Assembly (NCBI RefSeq): GCF_007559425.1 | Contig: NZ_VMHE01000002.1 | Span: 62,001 to 126,000 of the forward strand | DNA length: 64,000 bases | Direction: 5' to 3' | DNA from: Allobacillus salarius | GTDB lineage: Bacteria > Bacillota > Bacilli > Bacillales > Alkalibacillaceae | Shown: piece by piece, positions 8,292-16,949 of the stretch | Layout: every line of letters begins with the position of its first letter | Numbering within the stretch: the first letter of the stretch is position 1 | Program-made: the position numbers and the translations under genes | The notes under the pieces: model-generated | The model's input: the letters and a program-made list of their open reading frames with translations, nothing else | Told to the model about the DNA's origin: nothing | Databases searched by the model: none

Positions 8292-9185
8292 ATGTTGTTT
8301 AAAAACGTAAGTGAATTAATTGAGGCAACCAAGGAAAATAATATCTCTATTGCTGAAGTTATGATTCGACAAGAAGTTGAAGAAACCGGAAAACCACGGG
8401 AAGAAATTTTTGCGGAAATGGGACGTAACTTGGACATCATGGAAAAATCCGTAAAAGATGGATTAAATGGTGTGAAATCGACTTCTGGCTTAACAGGTGG
8501 CGACGCTGTACTACTGAAAAATTATATGGAAAAAGGCAATACATTATCTGGTGAATTAGTACTCGATGTCATTAGTAAAGCCGTTGCAACGAATGAAGTG
8601 AATGCAGCGATGGGCACGATTTGTGCAACACCTACCGCTGGAAGTGCGGGATGTGTTCCGGGTGTGTTATTTGGTTTGAAACCAAGACTGAATCCGACAC
8701 GAAAGCAAATGATTAACTTTTTATTCACAGCGGGTGCTTTTGGCCAAGTGATTGCCAATAATGCGATGATCTCTGGTGCAGCAGGCGGCTGTCAGGCAGA
8801 AGTCGGATCAGCAGCGGGAATGGCCAGTGCAGCTGCTGTCGAAATGGCGGGCGGAACTCCTCAGCAGTCAGCTGAAGCAATGGCAATGACACTTAAAAAC
8901 ATGCTCGGTCTTGTGTGTGATCCAGTTGCAGGATTGGTTGAGGTGCCTTGTGTGAAGCGAAACGCGATGGGGTCGTCCCAAGCCATCGTATCAGCCGATA
9001 TGGCTTTAGCAGGCGTAACGAGCCGTATTCCGTGTGACGAGGTCATCGGAGCAATGTTTAGAATCGGAAAATCAATGCCGTCGACCCTTCGAGAGACTGG
9101 TGAAGGTGGTCTTGCGGCAACACCAACAGGAAGAGCACTTGCAGCGAAGATTTTCGGTCCTGCTGCAGCATCGAAAGAAGGGTAA
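8292..9185 (+). CDS. sdaAA: L-serine dehydratase, alpha subunit
   Basis: The catalytic iron-sulfur subunit, 297 residues. Candidate cluster-ligand cysteines lie in CATPTAGSAGC (111-121), LVCDPVAG and VEVPC, and glycine-rich substrate loops are present. A good Shine-Dalgarno (GGGAGGGAAG) precedes ATG 8292. recG follows after only 3 bases, so transcription probably continues into recG. Confidence 0.95.
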   Translation: MLFKNVSELIEATKENNISIAEVMIRQEVEETGKPREEIFAEMGRNLDIMEKSVKDGLNGVKSTSGLTGGDAVLLKNYMEKGNTLSGELVLDVISKAVATNEVNAAMGTICATPTAGSAGCVPGVLFGLKPRLNPTRKQMINFLFTAGAFGQVIANNAMISGAAGGCQAEVGSAAGMASAAAVEMAGGTPQQSAEAMAMTLKNMLGLVCDPVAGLVEVPCVKRNAMGSSQAIVSADMALAGVTSRIPCDEVIGAMFRIGKSMPSTLRETGEGGLAATPTGRALAAKIFGPAAASKEG

Positions 9186-9188
9186 CAA

Positions 9189-11219
9189 GTGATTAAGGAA
9201 CCAGTAACCAATATACCAAGCGTCGGAGATAAAACAGCTGAACAACTACAACTAATGAACATTGAAAAAGTGGGAGATTTACTCTTCCACTTTCCTTTTC
9301 GTTATGATTTTCATGAACTGAAGCCACTGACAGAAATTGCACACGACGAAGTTGCTACCATTCAAGGGATCGTCGCGTCACAACCACATGTTCAATTTTA
9401 TGGACGAAAAAAATCTAGATTAACCTGTACACTTACGATTGGTCATGTTGCAGTAAAAGCGGTCTTTTTCAACCAGAATTTTTTGAAAGATAAACTCATT
9501 CCTGGTGAACAAGTTACGCTAACAGGAAAATGGGATGAGCGAAGACTTCAAATAACGGTACATAAATATCACCCAAAAGGTTTTGAAGATCAAACAATTC
9601 AGCCCGTCTATTCAACAAAAGGAAATATTACGACGAACCAATTAAAAAAGTGGATCTCTTATTCGCTGAAGGCTTCACTTTCTGAAGTCGAAGAATTACT
9701 ACCTGAGCAGTATCTAAAGGAATATAAAATCCCTGGAAGGCAGCAAGCGATTCGTGAAATTCATCAACCGCGTTCGAAGGTGAGTTTAAAGCACGCTCGC
9801 AGGCGGTGGATTTATGAAGAATTATTGTTGTTTCAACTGAAAATGCAATGGATTCGAAAAGAAAACAAAAAGCGGATGGAAGGACTCGTCAAAAAATATG
9901 ACGAGCATCAATTAAACAAATTCATCCAATCCCTGCCATTCCAACTAACGAATAGCCAACAACGGGTACTGAACGAGATTTTAACTGATTTAAAGAGTGA
10001 ATCACGCATGAGCCGTTTACTTCAAGGAGATGTCGGTTCCGGGAAAACGATCATTGCTGCGATCGCTTTGTATGCAACAGCGTTATCCGGTCAACAAGGT
10101 GCGTTAATGGTCCCAACAGAAATTTTGGCTGAACAACATGCAGAGTCTTTACAATCCTTGCTCGGAGACCGTCTAACAATCGAGTTATTAACTGGCTCAA
10201 TTAAAGGCAAGAAGCGACGTGAAAAATTAGAGCGATTGCAAAATGGAGAGATTGATTTATTAATCGGTACTCATGCGTTAATTCAGAATGATACCGTTTT
10301 TGATCAATTAGGATTAATTATTATTGATGAGCAACATCGTTTTGGAGTAGAACAACGTAAGACATTGCGAGATAAAGGTGTCACACCGGATGTTTTATTT
10401 ATGACAGCAACGCCAATTCCTCGAACACTTTCCATTACGGCACTTGGTGATATGGATGTATCGACAATTGATGAGATGCCATCTGGAAGAATTCCGATAG
10501 AAACCTATTGGGTAAAGGAAAATATGCTTGAACGTATTTTAAATTTTATGTTAAAAGAAATCCAAAATGGTCACCAAGCTTATGTCATTTGTCCGCTCAT
10601 TGAAGAATCTGAACAACTGGACTTATCGAATGCGATTGAAGTCTATGAGCAATTGCAAGCTTGGATGCCGGATTCGATAAAGGTTGGACTCATGCACGGG
10701 AGACTTCACCCAGATGAAAAGGAAGAAGTAATGCGAGCTTATGCTGAAAATGAGATTCAAGTACTCGTCTCAACCACTGTCGTTGAGGTTGGTGTGAATG
10801 TCCCAAACGCAACGATGATGTTGATTTATGGTGCTGAGCGATTTGGATTAGCACAATTACATCAATTAAGAGGACGCGTCGGACGGGGAAGCAATAAAAG
10901 TTATTGTATTTTGATGGCCGATCCGAAAACAGAGCAAGGCAGGGAGCGGATGAGTGTGATGACAGAGACGACGGACGGATTCGAGTTATCTGAACACGAC
11001 TTAAAACTACGCGGACCAGGTGACTTTTTCGGTAAAAAGCAAAGTGGTTTACCAGAATTTAAAGTGGCGGATTTGACGGAGGATTACCGGGCGTTGGAGG
11101 TTGCACGAAAAGACGCTGTCCGAATTATTCAAGATAATTTGATCGAAGAACCCGAATACCGCGTGCTAAAAGAAATGATACTCTCAGATCCATTAATCCA
11201 AGAACGGATTTTTGACTAA
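9189..11219 (+). CDS. recG: ATP-dependent DNA helicase RecG
   Basis: Remodels stalled replication forks and branch-migrates Holliday junctions. The 676-residue length is normal. An OB-fold wedge domain (about 50-150) is followed by the helicase core with GDVGSGKT (280-287), DEQH (380-383), TATPIPRT and the QLRGRVGRG motif VI. It starts at GTG 9189, 3 bases after sdaAA, with no strong Shine-Dalgarno of its own, suggesting translational coupling. A structured repeat and a terminator follow. Confidence 0.97.
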   Translation: MIKEPVTNIPSVGDKTAEQLQLMNIEKVGDLLFHFPFRYDFHELKPLTEIAHDEVATIQGIVASQPHVQFYGRKKSRLTCTLTIGHVAVKAVFFNQNFLKDKLIPGEQVTLTGKWDERRLQITVHKYHPKGFEDQTIQPVYSTKGNITTNQLKKWISYSLKASLSEVEELLPEQYLKEYKIPGRQQAIREIHQPRSKVSLKHARRRWIYEELLLFQLKMQWIRKENKKRMEGLVKKYDEHQLNKFIQSLPFQLTNSQQRVLNEILTDLKSESRMSRLLQGDVGSGKTIIAAIALYATALSGQQGALMVPTEILAEQHAESLQSLLGDRLTIELLTGSIKGKKRREKLERLQNGEIDLLIGTHALIQNDTVFDQLGLIIIDEQHRFGVEQRKTLRDKGVTPDVLFMTATPIPRTLSITALGDMDVSTIDEMPSGRIPIETYWVKENMLERILNFMLKEIQNGHQAYVICPLIEESEQLDLSNAIEVYEQLQAWMPDSIKVGLMHGRLHPDEKEEVMRAYAENEIQVLVSTTVVEVGVNVPNATMMLIYGAERFGLAQLHQLRGRVGRGSNKSYCILMADPKTEQGRERMSVMTETTDGFELSEHDLKLRGPGDFFGKKQSGLPEFKVADLTEDYRALEVARKDAVRIIQDNLIEEPEYRVLKEMILSDPLIQERIFD

Positions 11220-11235
11220 TTGATTTATAGATTGA

Positions 11236-11492
11236 CGGCTGGGACATAACTTGAATCGTCGTCCACCACTTCGGAAAAACACTACGCTTTTACCCACAGG
11301 GCATAAGGCGACATCTGCGATTAATCGCAGTGTCTTCTATACCGCGGGCGCTGTTGAGCCTCCTCGTACTATCGTACTGCAGGGTCTCATCTAGGCTTTT
11401 CATCCCGACGACTAGGACGGACTAGTGTCAACGTTGGCCACAGGACGTGGCCGCCTTTAGTTGACCGCAGGAGTCTTCGTGTTTTTCCTACG
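11236..11492 (-). repeat. Structured intergenic repeat, copy 1 (inverted, expanded)
   Basis: Outer arms GGAAAAACAC and GTGTTTTTCC pair perfectly. The core GTTGAGCCTCCTCGT ... GGGTCTCATCTAGGC is the reverse complement of the core of the copy at 59349-59587. Two extra nested hairpins are present (around CTGCGATTAATCGCAG, and GTCAACGTTGGCCAC with GTGGCCGCCTTTAGTTGAC). The left edge has the GGCTGGGACA-type end; the matching right end is missing. From memory, related sequences are common between genes of Bacillaceae. No ORF is present. Confidence 0.75.
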
Positions 11493-11498
11493 CTAATA

Positions 11499-11545
11499 AA
11501 ATCCGAACCGATTCATATATTTAAGAATCGATGTTCGGATTTTTC
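11499..11545 (+). terminator. Terminator downstream of recG
   Basis: AAATCCGAAC and GTTCGGATTT arms with GATTC/GAATC inner pairing, followed by TTC and T-rich sequence. It lies directly after repeat copy 1, so the repeat would be included in the recG transcript. Confidence 0.8.
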
Positions 11546-11629
11546 TTTAACTAAATATCATTTGACCCGGCCTCTTTCCTTCGTCATTCGCTTATATTTT
11601 GTATGCTATCAATTGTTACGTGCAAGTTC

Positions 11630-11668
11630 ATGATTTTTAGTGAGTCATAAGATGACTCAAAAAATCAT
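11630..11668. other. 39-bp interrupted palindrome at the fapR promoter
   Basis: ATGATTTT pairs with AAAATCAT and TGAGTCAT with ATGACTCA around an AAG centre. The right arm touches the -35 element at 11668. It could be a protein-binding site or a transcript hairpin; there is no T-run on the plus side, so a plus-strand terminator is unlikely. Confidence 0.5.
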
Positions 11669-11718
11669 TGCAACAATGAGTTCTGTATTATATATTACTA
11701 TTAGGACCTAGTCATAAT
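11668..11718 (+). promoter_or_regulatory. fapR operon promoter with FapR operator
   Basis: -35 TTGCAA (11668-11673), 17-base spacer, -10 TATATT (11691-11696). Immediately downstream, 11700-11718 reads ATTAGGACCTAGTCATAAT, 15 of 19 matches to the FapR consensus ATTAGTACCTGGTACTAAT as I recall it. The operator covers the expected start point, as expected for FapR autoregulation relieved by malonyl-CoA. Confidence 0.75.
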
Positions 11719-11738
11719 ACTGGACGGTGTAACATGAA

Positions 11739-12299
11739 ATGAAACTAAAAAAGAAAGATCGTCAAGAGAAATTAAATCAAGCTATTGAAAAGACTCCGTT
11801 TATTACGGATGAAGAGCTAGCAGAACAATTCCAGGTCAGCATTCAAACGATTCGGCTGGATCGTATGGAGCTGGGAATCCCTGAAGTGAGAAAAAGAATT
11901 GAGTCTGTTGCCCAAGAAAATTGGGATGAAACATTAAAAGCACTTCCCGCAGATGAGGTGATTGGTGAAGTGATTGATCTTGAATTAGATCAGTCCGCAA
12001 TCTCTATTTTAGATATCCAAGCGGAGCATGTTTTTTCAAGAAACCATATTGCCCGTGGACACCATTTATTCGCACAGGCTAACTCGTTATGTGTAGCCGT
12101 GATTGATGATGAATTAGCATTGACTGTCAATGCTTCCATCCAATTTAAACGTTCTGTCCGTTTAAATGAGCGGGTTGTCGCAAAAGCGAAAGTGATCCAT
12201 ACAGATAAAAAAAGAACTACCGTTGAAGTGAATAGCCATGTTGAAAAAGAACTTGTATTTTCGGGGACATTCGAAATGTATCGCTCAACGGATCGATAA
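11739..12299 (+). CDS. fapR: Malonyl-CoA-responsive transcriptional repressor FapR
   Basis: Global repressor of fatty-acid and phospholipid synthesis genes; malonyl-CoA releases it from DNA. The 186-residue product has an N-terminal helix-turn-helix (about 20-45, [21 protein letters not shown]) and a C-terminal hot-dog ligand domain (about 95-183, starting near [20 protein letters not shown]). The start at 11739 is used because an upstream ATG (11734) meets a stop after one codon. A FapR box lies over the promoter. plsX follows after 14 bases. Confidence 0.95.
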   Translation: MKLKKKDRQEKLNQAIEKTPFITDEELAEQFQVSIQTIRLDRMELGIPEVRKRIESVAQENWDETLKALPADEVIGEVIDLELDQSAISILDIQAEHVFSRNHIARGHHLFAQANSLCVAVIDDELALTVNASIQFKRSVRLNERVVAKAKVIHTDKKRTTVEVNSHVEKELVFSGTFEMYRSTDR

Positions 12300-12313
12300 A
12301 GGAGTATTAGCTG

Positions 12314-13324
12314 ATGAAAATTGCAATTGATGCAATGGGTGGCGACAATGCACCTGAAGCGGTCGTCAAAGGAAGTTTGTTAGCAGTAAAAGAGTACGAA
12401 GAACTGGAAATCACGTTATATGGTGATGAAAACCAGATTAAGCCCTTTATGAATGAGTCACATGAACGAATTTCCATCGTTCATACCGATGAAAAAATCG
12501 AAAGCACAGATGAACCAGTGCGAGCAGTTCGTCGCAAAAAGAATGCTTCGATGGTTTTAATGGCTGAAGCGGTTAAAGAAGGACAAGCAGATGCTTGTAT
12601 CTCAGCTGGAAATACTGGAGCCCTCATGAGTGCAGGGTTGTTTAAGGTAGGCCGAATCAAAGGGATTGAACGTCCTGCATTGAGTCCAACATTACCGACT
12701 GTCGATGGTGGAGGATTTTTATTCTTGGACGTCGGGGCTAACGTTGATGCAAAACCAAATCATTTGCTGCAATACGGAATAATGGGATCCATTTATGCAA
12801 AGAAAATTCGTGGCATTGACCAACCGCGAGTAGGGTTGCTGAATGTCGGAACAGAGGAACAAAAAGGATCTGAATTAACGAAGAAAGCATTTGAGCTTTT
12901 ACAGCAAGCGGACTTGAATTTCATCGGGAATGTCGAAGCGCGCGATTTACTTGATGGTGTGGCAGACGTCGTCGTAACGGACGGTTTTTCTGGAAATGTT
13001 GTTTTAAAAACCGTTGAGGGAACAGCTTCCACATTATTTTCTATGGTGAAAGAAGTATTTATGACAAACACAAAAACGAAAATTGCAGCTGCTATGGTCA
13101 AAACCGATTTGAAAGGCTTGAAAGATCGATTAGACTACTCAGAATATGGTGGCGCGGGTTTGTTTGGCCTTGCTGCCCCAGTCATTAAAGCGCATGGATC
13201 TTCAAATGACCGAGCGATTTTTAACGCAATTAGACAGACACGTCAATTAGTTGAAGAGCAGGTTATTGACGCGATTACTCAAGAAGTGAAAGAGATGCAA
13301 ACTGAGGAGGGATCGAATGAGTAA
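12314..13324 (+). CDS. plsX: Phosphate acyltransferase PlsX
   Basis: Makes acyl-phosphate from acyl-ACP, the donor for PlsY in phosphatidic acid synthesis; it is a peripheral membrane enzyme. The 336-residue product shows [20 protein letters not shown] at the N-terminus, [12 protein letters not shown], and [10 protein letters not shown]. It follows fapR closely and overlaps fabD by 8 bases, so translational coupling is likely. Confidence 0.96.
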   Translation: MKIAIDAMGGDNAPEAVVKGSLLAVKEYEELEITLYGDENQIKPFMNESHERISIVHTDEKIESTDEPVRAVRRKKNASMVLMAEAVKEGQADACISAGNTGALMSAGLFKVGRIKGIERPALSPTLPTVDGGGFLFLDVGANVDAKPNHLLQYGIMGSIYAKKIRGIDQPRVGLLNVGTEEQKGSELTKKAFELLQQADLNFIGNVEARDLLDGVADVVVTDGFSGNVVLKTVEGTASTLFSMVKEVFMTNTKTKIAAAMVKTDLKGLKDRLDYSEYGGAGLFGLAAPVIKAHGSSNDRAIFNAIRQTRQLVEEQVIDAITQEVKEMQTEEGSNE

Positions 13325-14261
13325 ATTGGCATTTCTTTTTCCCGGACAAGGATCACAAGCGGTCGGAATGGGAAAAAGTTTCTTTGACCAAAATCAAGAA
13401 GTGAAAGATGCTTTTCAGCGAGCGGATGATGTACTTGGTTATTCCTTAAGTGATCTGATTTTAAATGGACCTGATGAAACATTAACGAAGACGGAGAACG
13501 CTCAACCAGCTTTATTATTAATTAGTGCGGTGATCAATGATCAGTTGAAGCAAAGAGGTGTTGAGCCAGCGTTAGTAGCTGGTCATAGCTTAGGAGAGTA
13601 CAGTGCATTATACGCTGCGGGTGTATTAAGCTTGGAAGACGCAATTAAGGTCGTTCATGAACGCGGAAAATTAATGGAAAAAGCCGTACCTTCTGGAGAA
13701 GGAACGATGGCTGCTGTACTAGGGATGAAGGACGAAGAGATTCGCCAAGTTACAGATGCAGTTACGGAAGCGGGAGATGTCGTCAACGTCGCGAACTATA
13801 ACTGTCCTGGACAGATTGTCATCTCCGGTAGTGTAGCTGGTGTTGAAAAAGCGAGTGAGCAATTGAAGGAAAAAGGCGCAAAACGAGTTCTGTCATTGAA
13901 TGTAAGCGGACCTTTTCATTCAACTTTAATGAAACCAGCCAGCATTGAATTTCAAGCTGTATTGGATTCAGTAACTTTCCAAGAAGCCAATATTCCGGTA
14001 TATGCGAATGTTCATGCGAAACCAGTAACAACGAGTGATGAAATCAAACAATTATTGATTGAACAACTATATTCTCCGGTTCAATTTTCTCAAACAATCG
14101 AAAACATGCTGGAAGAAGAAGTAGATGCATTCGTTGAAGTTGGCAGCGGAAAAGTACTCTCAGGCTTAGTGAAAAAAGTACACCGTCGTGCAAAGGTCTT
14201 TTCAGTCCAAGATATAGAGACCTTTGAAAAATTTCTCGACTGGACGAAGGAGGAAGCGTAA
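13317..14261 (+). CDS. fabD: Malonyl-CoA:ACP transacylase
   Basis: Loads malonyl groups onto ACP for chain elongation. The 314-residue protein has the FPGQGSQ N-terminus, the nucleophile elbow GHSLGEY (89-95, Ser91) and the catalytic His in the SGPFHSTLM segment. Its start lies inside the end of plsX behind GAGGAGGGATC. fabG starts at the base after its stop codon. Confidence 0.97.
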   Translation: MSKLAFLFPGQGSQAVGMGKSFFDQNQEVKDAFQRADDVLGYSLSDLILNGPDETLTKTENAQPALLLISAVINDQLKQRGVEPALVAGHSLGEYSALYAAGVLSLEDAIKVVHERGKLMEKAVPSGEGTMAAVLGMKDEEIRQVTDAVTEAGDVVNVANYNCPGQIVISGSVAGVEKASEQLKEKGAKRVLSLNVSGPFHSTLMKPASIEFQAVLDSVTFQEANIPVYANVHAKPVTTSDEIKQLLIEQLYSPVQFSQTIENMLEEEVDAFVEVGSGKVLSGLVKKVHRRAKVFSVQDIETFEKFLDWTKEEA

Positions 14262-15002
14262 ATGTTTAAAGGGAAAGCAGCTCTTGTAACCGGTGCCTCA
14301 CGAGGAATTGGTCGAGCAATCGCGCTTAATTTAGGTAAAAATGGTGCGAATGTTGTTGTGAACTACTCAGGAAGTAAAGACAAAGCAGAAGCCGTCGTTG
14401 AAGAGATTAAATCGTTTGGTCAAGAGGCAATTGCTGTGCAGGCGAATGTTGCCGATGCGGACGATGTAAAGCGACTTGTAAAAGAAACGATTGATACGTT
14501 TGGCAGCTTAGATATTCTCGTTAACAACGCAGGCATCACACGTGATAACTTGCTAATGCGAATGAAAGAAGAAGAATTCGATCAAGTTATTGATACGAAC
14601 TTAAAAGGTGTATTCAATTGCACGAAAGCCGTCACTCGACAAATGATGAAGCAACGAGCAGGAAAAATCGTCAATATTGCTTCCATTGTCGGAGTGAGCG
14701 GAAATCCTGGACAAGTCAATTATGTTGCGGCTAAAGCAGGCGTGATCGGTATGACGAAATCAGTAGCGAAAGAATTGGCTACACGTAATGTTCATGTTAA
14801 TGCAGTTGCCCCTGGCTTTATTTCAACTGAAATGACCGATGAGTTGACCGATGACCAAAAACAAAACATGTATGACATGATTCCATTAAATCGACTAGGC
14901 GAGCCTGAAGATGTAGCAAATGTCGTTAAATTTTTAGCCTCTAGTGAGTCTGATTATATGACCGGTCAAACAATTCATGTTGATGGTGGAATGGTCATGT
15001 AG
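14262..15002 (+). CDS. fabG: 3-oxoacyl-ACP reductase
   Basis: NADPH-dependent first reduction of each fatty-acid elongation cycle. It is a short-chain dehydrogenase of 246 residues with TGASRGIG (10-17), NNAG (88-91), and the catalytic Ser141, Tyr154 and Lys158 (YVAAK). It abuts fabD directly. acpP follows after 46 bases with its own strong Shine-Dalgarno. Confidence 0.97.
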   Translation: MFKGKAALVTGASRGIGRAIALNLGKNGANVVVNYSGSKDKAEAVVEEIKSFGQEAIAVQANVADADDVKRLVKETIDTFGSLDILVNNAGITRDNLLMRMKEEEFDQVIDTNLKGVFNCTKAVTRQMMKQRAGKIVNIASIVGVSGNPGQVNYVAAKAGVIGMTKSVAKELATRNVHVNAVAPGFISTEMTDELTDDQKQNMYDMIPLNRLGEPEDVANVVKFLASSESDYMTGQTIHVDGGMVM

Positions 15003-15048
15003 TTATATGTTTTAATAAACATGCACTCTTTGAAGGGAGGTGACGTGA

Positions 15049-15282
15049 ATGGCAGACGTATTTGATCGCGTAAAAAACCTGATCGTTGAACGATTAGATG
15101 TTGATGAAACAAAAGTTACAGAAAATGCTTCTTTTAAAGACGACCTTGAAGCAGATTCTTTAGATGTTGTTGAATTAATCATGGAATTAGAAGATGAATT
15201 TGATTTAGAAATCGCAGATGAAGATGCAGAAAAAATTGAAACTGTTGGTGATGCTGTTAACTACATAAACAGCAACCAATAA
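15049..15282 (+). CDS. acpP: Acyl carrier protein
   Basis: A 77-residue acidic carrier of growing acyl chains, with the phosphopantetheine attachment site at Ser37 in [19 protein letters not shown] precedes the ATG. It is the last gene of the fapR-plsX-fabD-fabG-acpP unit, before a terminator. Confidence 0.97.
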   Translation: MADVFDRVKNLIVERLDVDETKVTENASFKDDLEADSLDVVELIMELEDEFDLEIADEDAEKIETVGDAVNYINSNQ

Positions 15283-15290
15283 TTAAAAAA

Positions 15291-15335
15291 ACTGCTGGCC
15301 CCTGCCATATAGGATAGGGGTCAGTATTTCTTTTG
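15291..15335 (+). terminator. Terminator after acpP
   Basis: ACTGCTGGCCCCT pairs imperfectly with AGGGGTCAGT, followed by ATTTCTTTT. Confidence 0.75.
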
Positions 15336-15351
15336 ACACAGGACATTCCTT

Positions 15352-15381
15352 TTGTCACCGAGCTCAATTTCGTTATACAAT
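15352..15381 (+). promoter_or_regulatory. Probable rnc promoter
   Basis: -35 TTGTCA (15352-15357) with -10 TATACA (15374-15379, spacer 16) or TACAAT (15376-15381, spacer 18). It lies between the acpP terminator and rnc, about 40 bases before the GTG start. Confidence 0.5.
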
Positions 15382-15420
15382 ACAATAAGATTAACTTTCA
15401 TTTTAGAAAAGGTGAGTCGA

Positions 15421-16110
15421 GTGGACTTCCAATCATTTCAGGAAAAATACAACGTCAAATTTAAGAACGAGCAATTACTAAAGCAAGCATTTACACACAC
15501 ATCGTATGCGAATGAGCATCGAAAAAGCCAAATCAAAGATAATGAACGCCTTGAATTCCTTGGTGATGCGGTATTAGAGCTAGCTGTTTCTCAATACTTA
15601 TACCGAGGATACCCTTTAATGAGTGAAGGTGAATTGACGAAACTTCGGGCGAATATTGTTTGTGAGCCTTCTCTTCACAAGTTTTCCGTTCAGTTAGGAA
15701 TGGATAAGCTCGTGTATATTGGAAAAGGGGAAGAAGCAACAGGCGGAAGAAGCCGTCCTGCACTATTGGCAGATGTCTTCGAAGCATTTATCGGAGCGTT
15801 ATATTTAGATCAAAATTTTGATGCGACACTCAATTTTTTAAAGTCTAATGTGTTTCCTACTATTGAAGTGGGTGCTTTTTCGCATGCGATGGACTACAAA
15901 AGTTCTTTACAAGAATTTGTTCAAAAACAAGGGCAACAAGTCAGTTACCAAATCGTTAATGAGATTGGACCTGATCATGATCGACAATTCGTTGCCGCTT
16001 GTTATATCGAGGACCGCCACTGTGGTGAGGGGAAAGGTCGCTCGAAAAAAGAGGCTGAGCAACGTGCCGCTGAACGTTGTTTAACTGCATTGAAGCAAAC
16101 AGAACAATGA
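15421..16110 (+). CDS. rnc: Ribonuclease III
   Basis: Cleaves double-stranded RNA in rRNA and mRNA processing. With the GTG start at 15421 the product is 229 residues. This start follows AAAGGTGA by 5 bases; the frame is open further upstream, but that part covers the promoter and has no family similarity. The catalytic signature [13 protein letters not shown] is at 41-53, and a C-terminal double-stranded RNA-binding domain ends with [16 protein letters not shown]. In B. subtilis smc follows directly; here a tandem array and a DUF1128 gene intervene. Confidence 0.95.
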   Translation: MDFQSFQEKYNVKFKNEQLLKQAFTHTSYANEHRKSQIKDNERLEFLGDAVLELAVSQYLYRGYPLMSEGELTKLRANIVCEPSLHKFSVQLGMDKLVYIGKGEEATGGRSRPALLADVFEAFIGALYLDQNFDATLNFLKSNVFPTIEVGAFSHAMDYKSSLQEFVQKQGQQVSYQIVNEIGPDHDRQFVAACYIEDRHCGEGKGRSKKEAEQRAAERCLTALKQTEQ

Positions 16111-16117
16111 AACTAAA

Positions 16118-16158
16118 AAACTCCATTTCCTATATTCTTATAGGGAATGGAGTTTCTT
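16118..16158 (+). terminator. Terminator after rnc
   Basis: AAACTCCATTTCCTAT pairs with ATAGGGAATGGAGTTT, followed by CTTTC. It is nearly symmetrical. Confidence 0.8.
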
Positions 16159-16184
16159 TCGTGAAATTTAGATTTCGGAATTCT

Positions 16185-16612
16185 CAACACCCGAATGAAG
16201 CGTTCTACAAGTCGAAATGTCATCGAGAAGGTGTGTCAACACCGGAATGAAGTTCTCTGCACGTCGAAACGTCATCGAGAAGGCGTCTCAACACCTGAAC
16301 GAAGCGCTCTGCACGTCGAAATGTCATCGAGAAGGCGTCTCAACACTTGAACGGAGCGCTCTGCACGTCGAAATGTCATCGAGAAGACGTCTCGACACCC
16401 GAATGAAGCGTTCTACAAGTCGAAATGTCATCGAGAAGGCGTTTCAACGCCCGAACGAAGCGCTCTGCACGTCGAAATGTCATCGAGAAGGCGTCTCAAC
16501 ACCCGAACGAAGTGCTCTGCACGTTGAAATGTCATCGAGAAGACGTCTCAACACCGGAATGAAGCACCCCACACCTTTAGAAGTCGTTGAGAAGCCGACC
16601 CTATCACAAATA
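16185..16612. repeat. 52-bp tandem array, about 7-8 units
   Basis: The landmark AAGTCGAAATGTCATCGAGA (or ACGTCGAA...) recurs at 16209, 16261, 16313, 16365, 16417, 16469 and 16521, exactly 52 bases apart, with a decayed unit at about 16580. Each unit continues with AGGCGTCTCAACAC and GAACGAAGCGCTCTGC. Since 52 is not a multiple of 3, a repeating ORF (16217-16618) cycles through all frames without a stop, but it has no ribosome binding site. There are no spacers, so it is not CRISPR. Function is unknown. Confidence 0.9.
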
Positions 16613-16614
16613 AG

Positions 16615-16839
16615 TTAGTTCTTCCGGTATTTCTTTAATTCATCAATAATCGCATGAATCTCTGAAACACTCACTTGGCGTTTTGCTTTTACCATGTCGT
16701 AAAGGTCCTTAATCTCTTGATAGTTCGCTAGGTCAAAGTTTTCAGGTTTAACGACTGAACGATTAATAATCTGAAGCTCTTCAGATAAATCGTTAATGAT
16801 AAATTCTAGATTTTCTTCTGTTGGTTCGTTCAAATTCAA
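16615..16839 (-). CDS. DUF1128 family protein
   Basis: A small conserved Bacillaceae protein related to B. subtilis YfkK; function unknown. The product (74 residues) begins NLNEPTEENLEFIIND and has the family segment PENFDLANYQEIKDLYDMV. A start at TTG 16839 gives good spacing (6 bases) from AGAGGTGA; the upstream in-frame GTG 16848 overlaps that Shine-Dalgarno and is less likely. It is convergent with rnc, on the opposite strand to everything around it, and divergent from smc. Confidence 0.8.
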   Translation of the reverse strand: MNLNEPTEENLEFIINDLSEELQIINRSVVKPENFDLANYQEIKDLYDMVKAKRQVSVSEIHAIIDELKKYRKN

Positions 16840-16949
16840 TGTTTTCACCTCTTTAGCATGTTAAGTCGACTTTTTGTAGCCTAGTATTTATGATAAAATA
16901 AATAGGTTGAAATGTTAAGTGAGTTCGGGAAATGAGTAGGTGAATACAT

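Noticed and set aside
16185..16612. CRISPR array
   Set aside because: Units are contiguous with no unique spacers, and no cas genes are present. The same applies to the arrays at 1529 and 42481.
16217..16618. 133-codon repetitive ORF
   Set aside because: Produced by the 52-bp array. No ribosome binding site, and the repeated peptide cycles through three frames of the unit.
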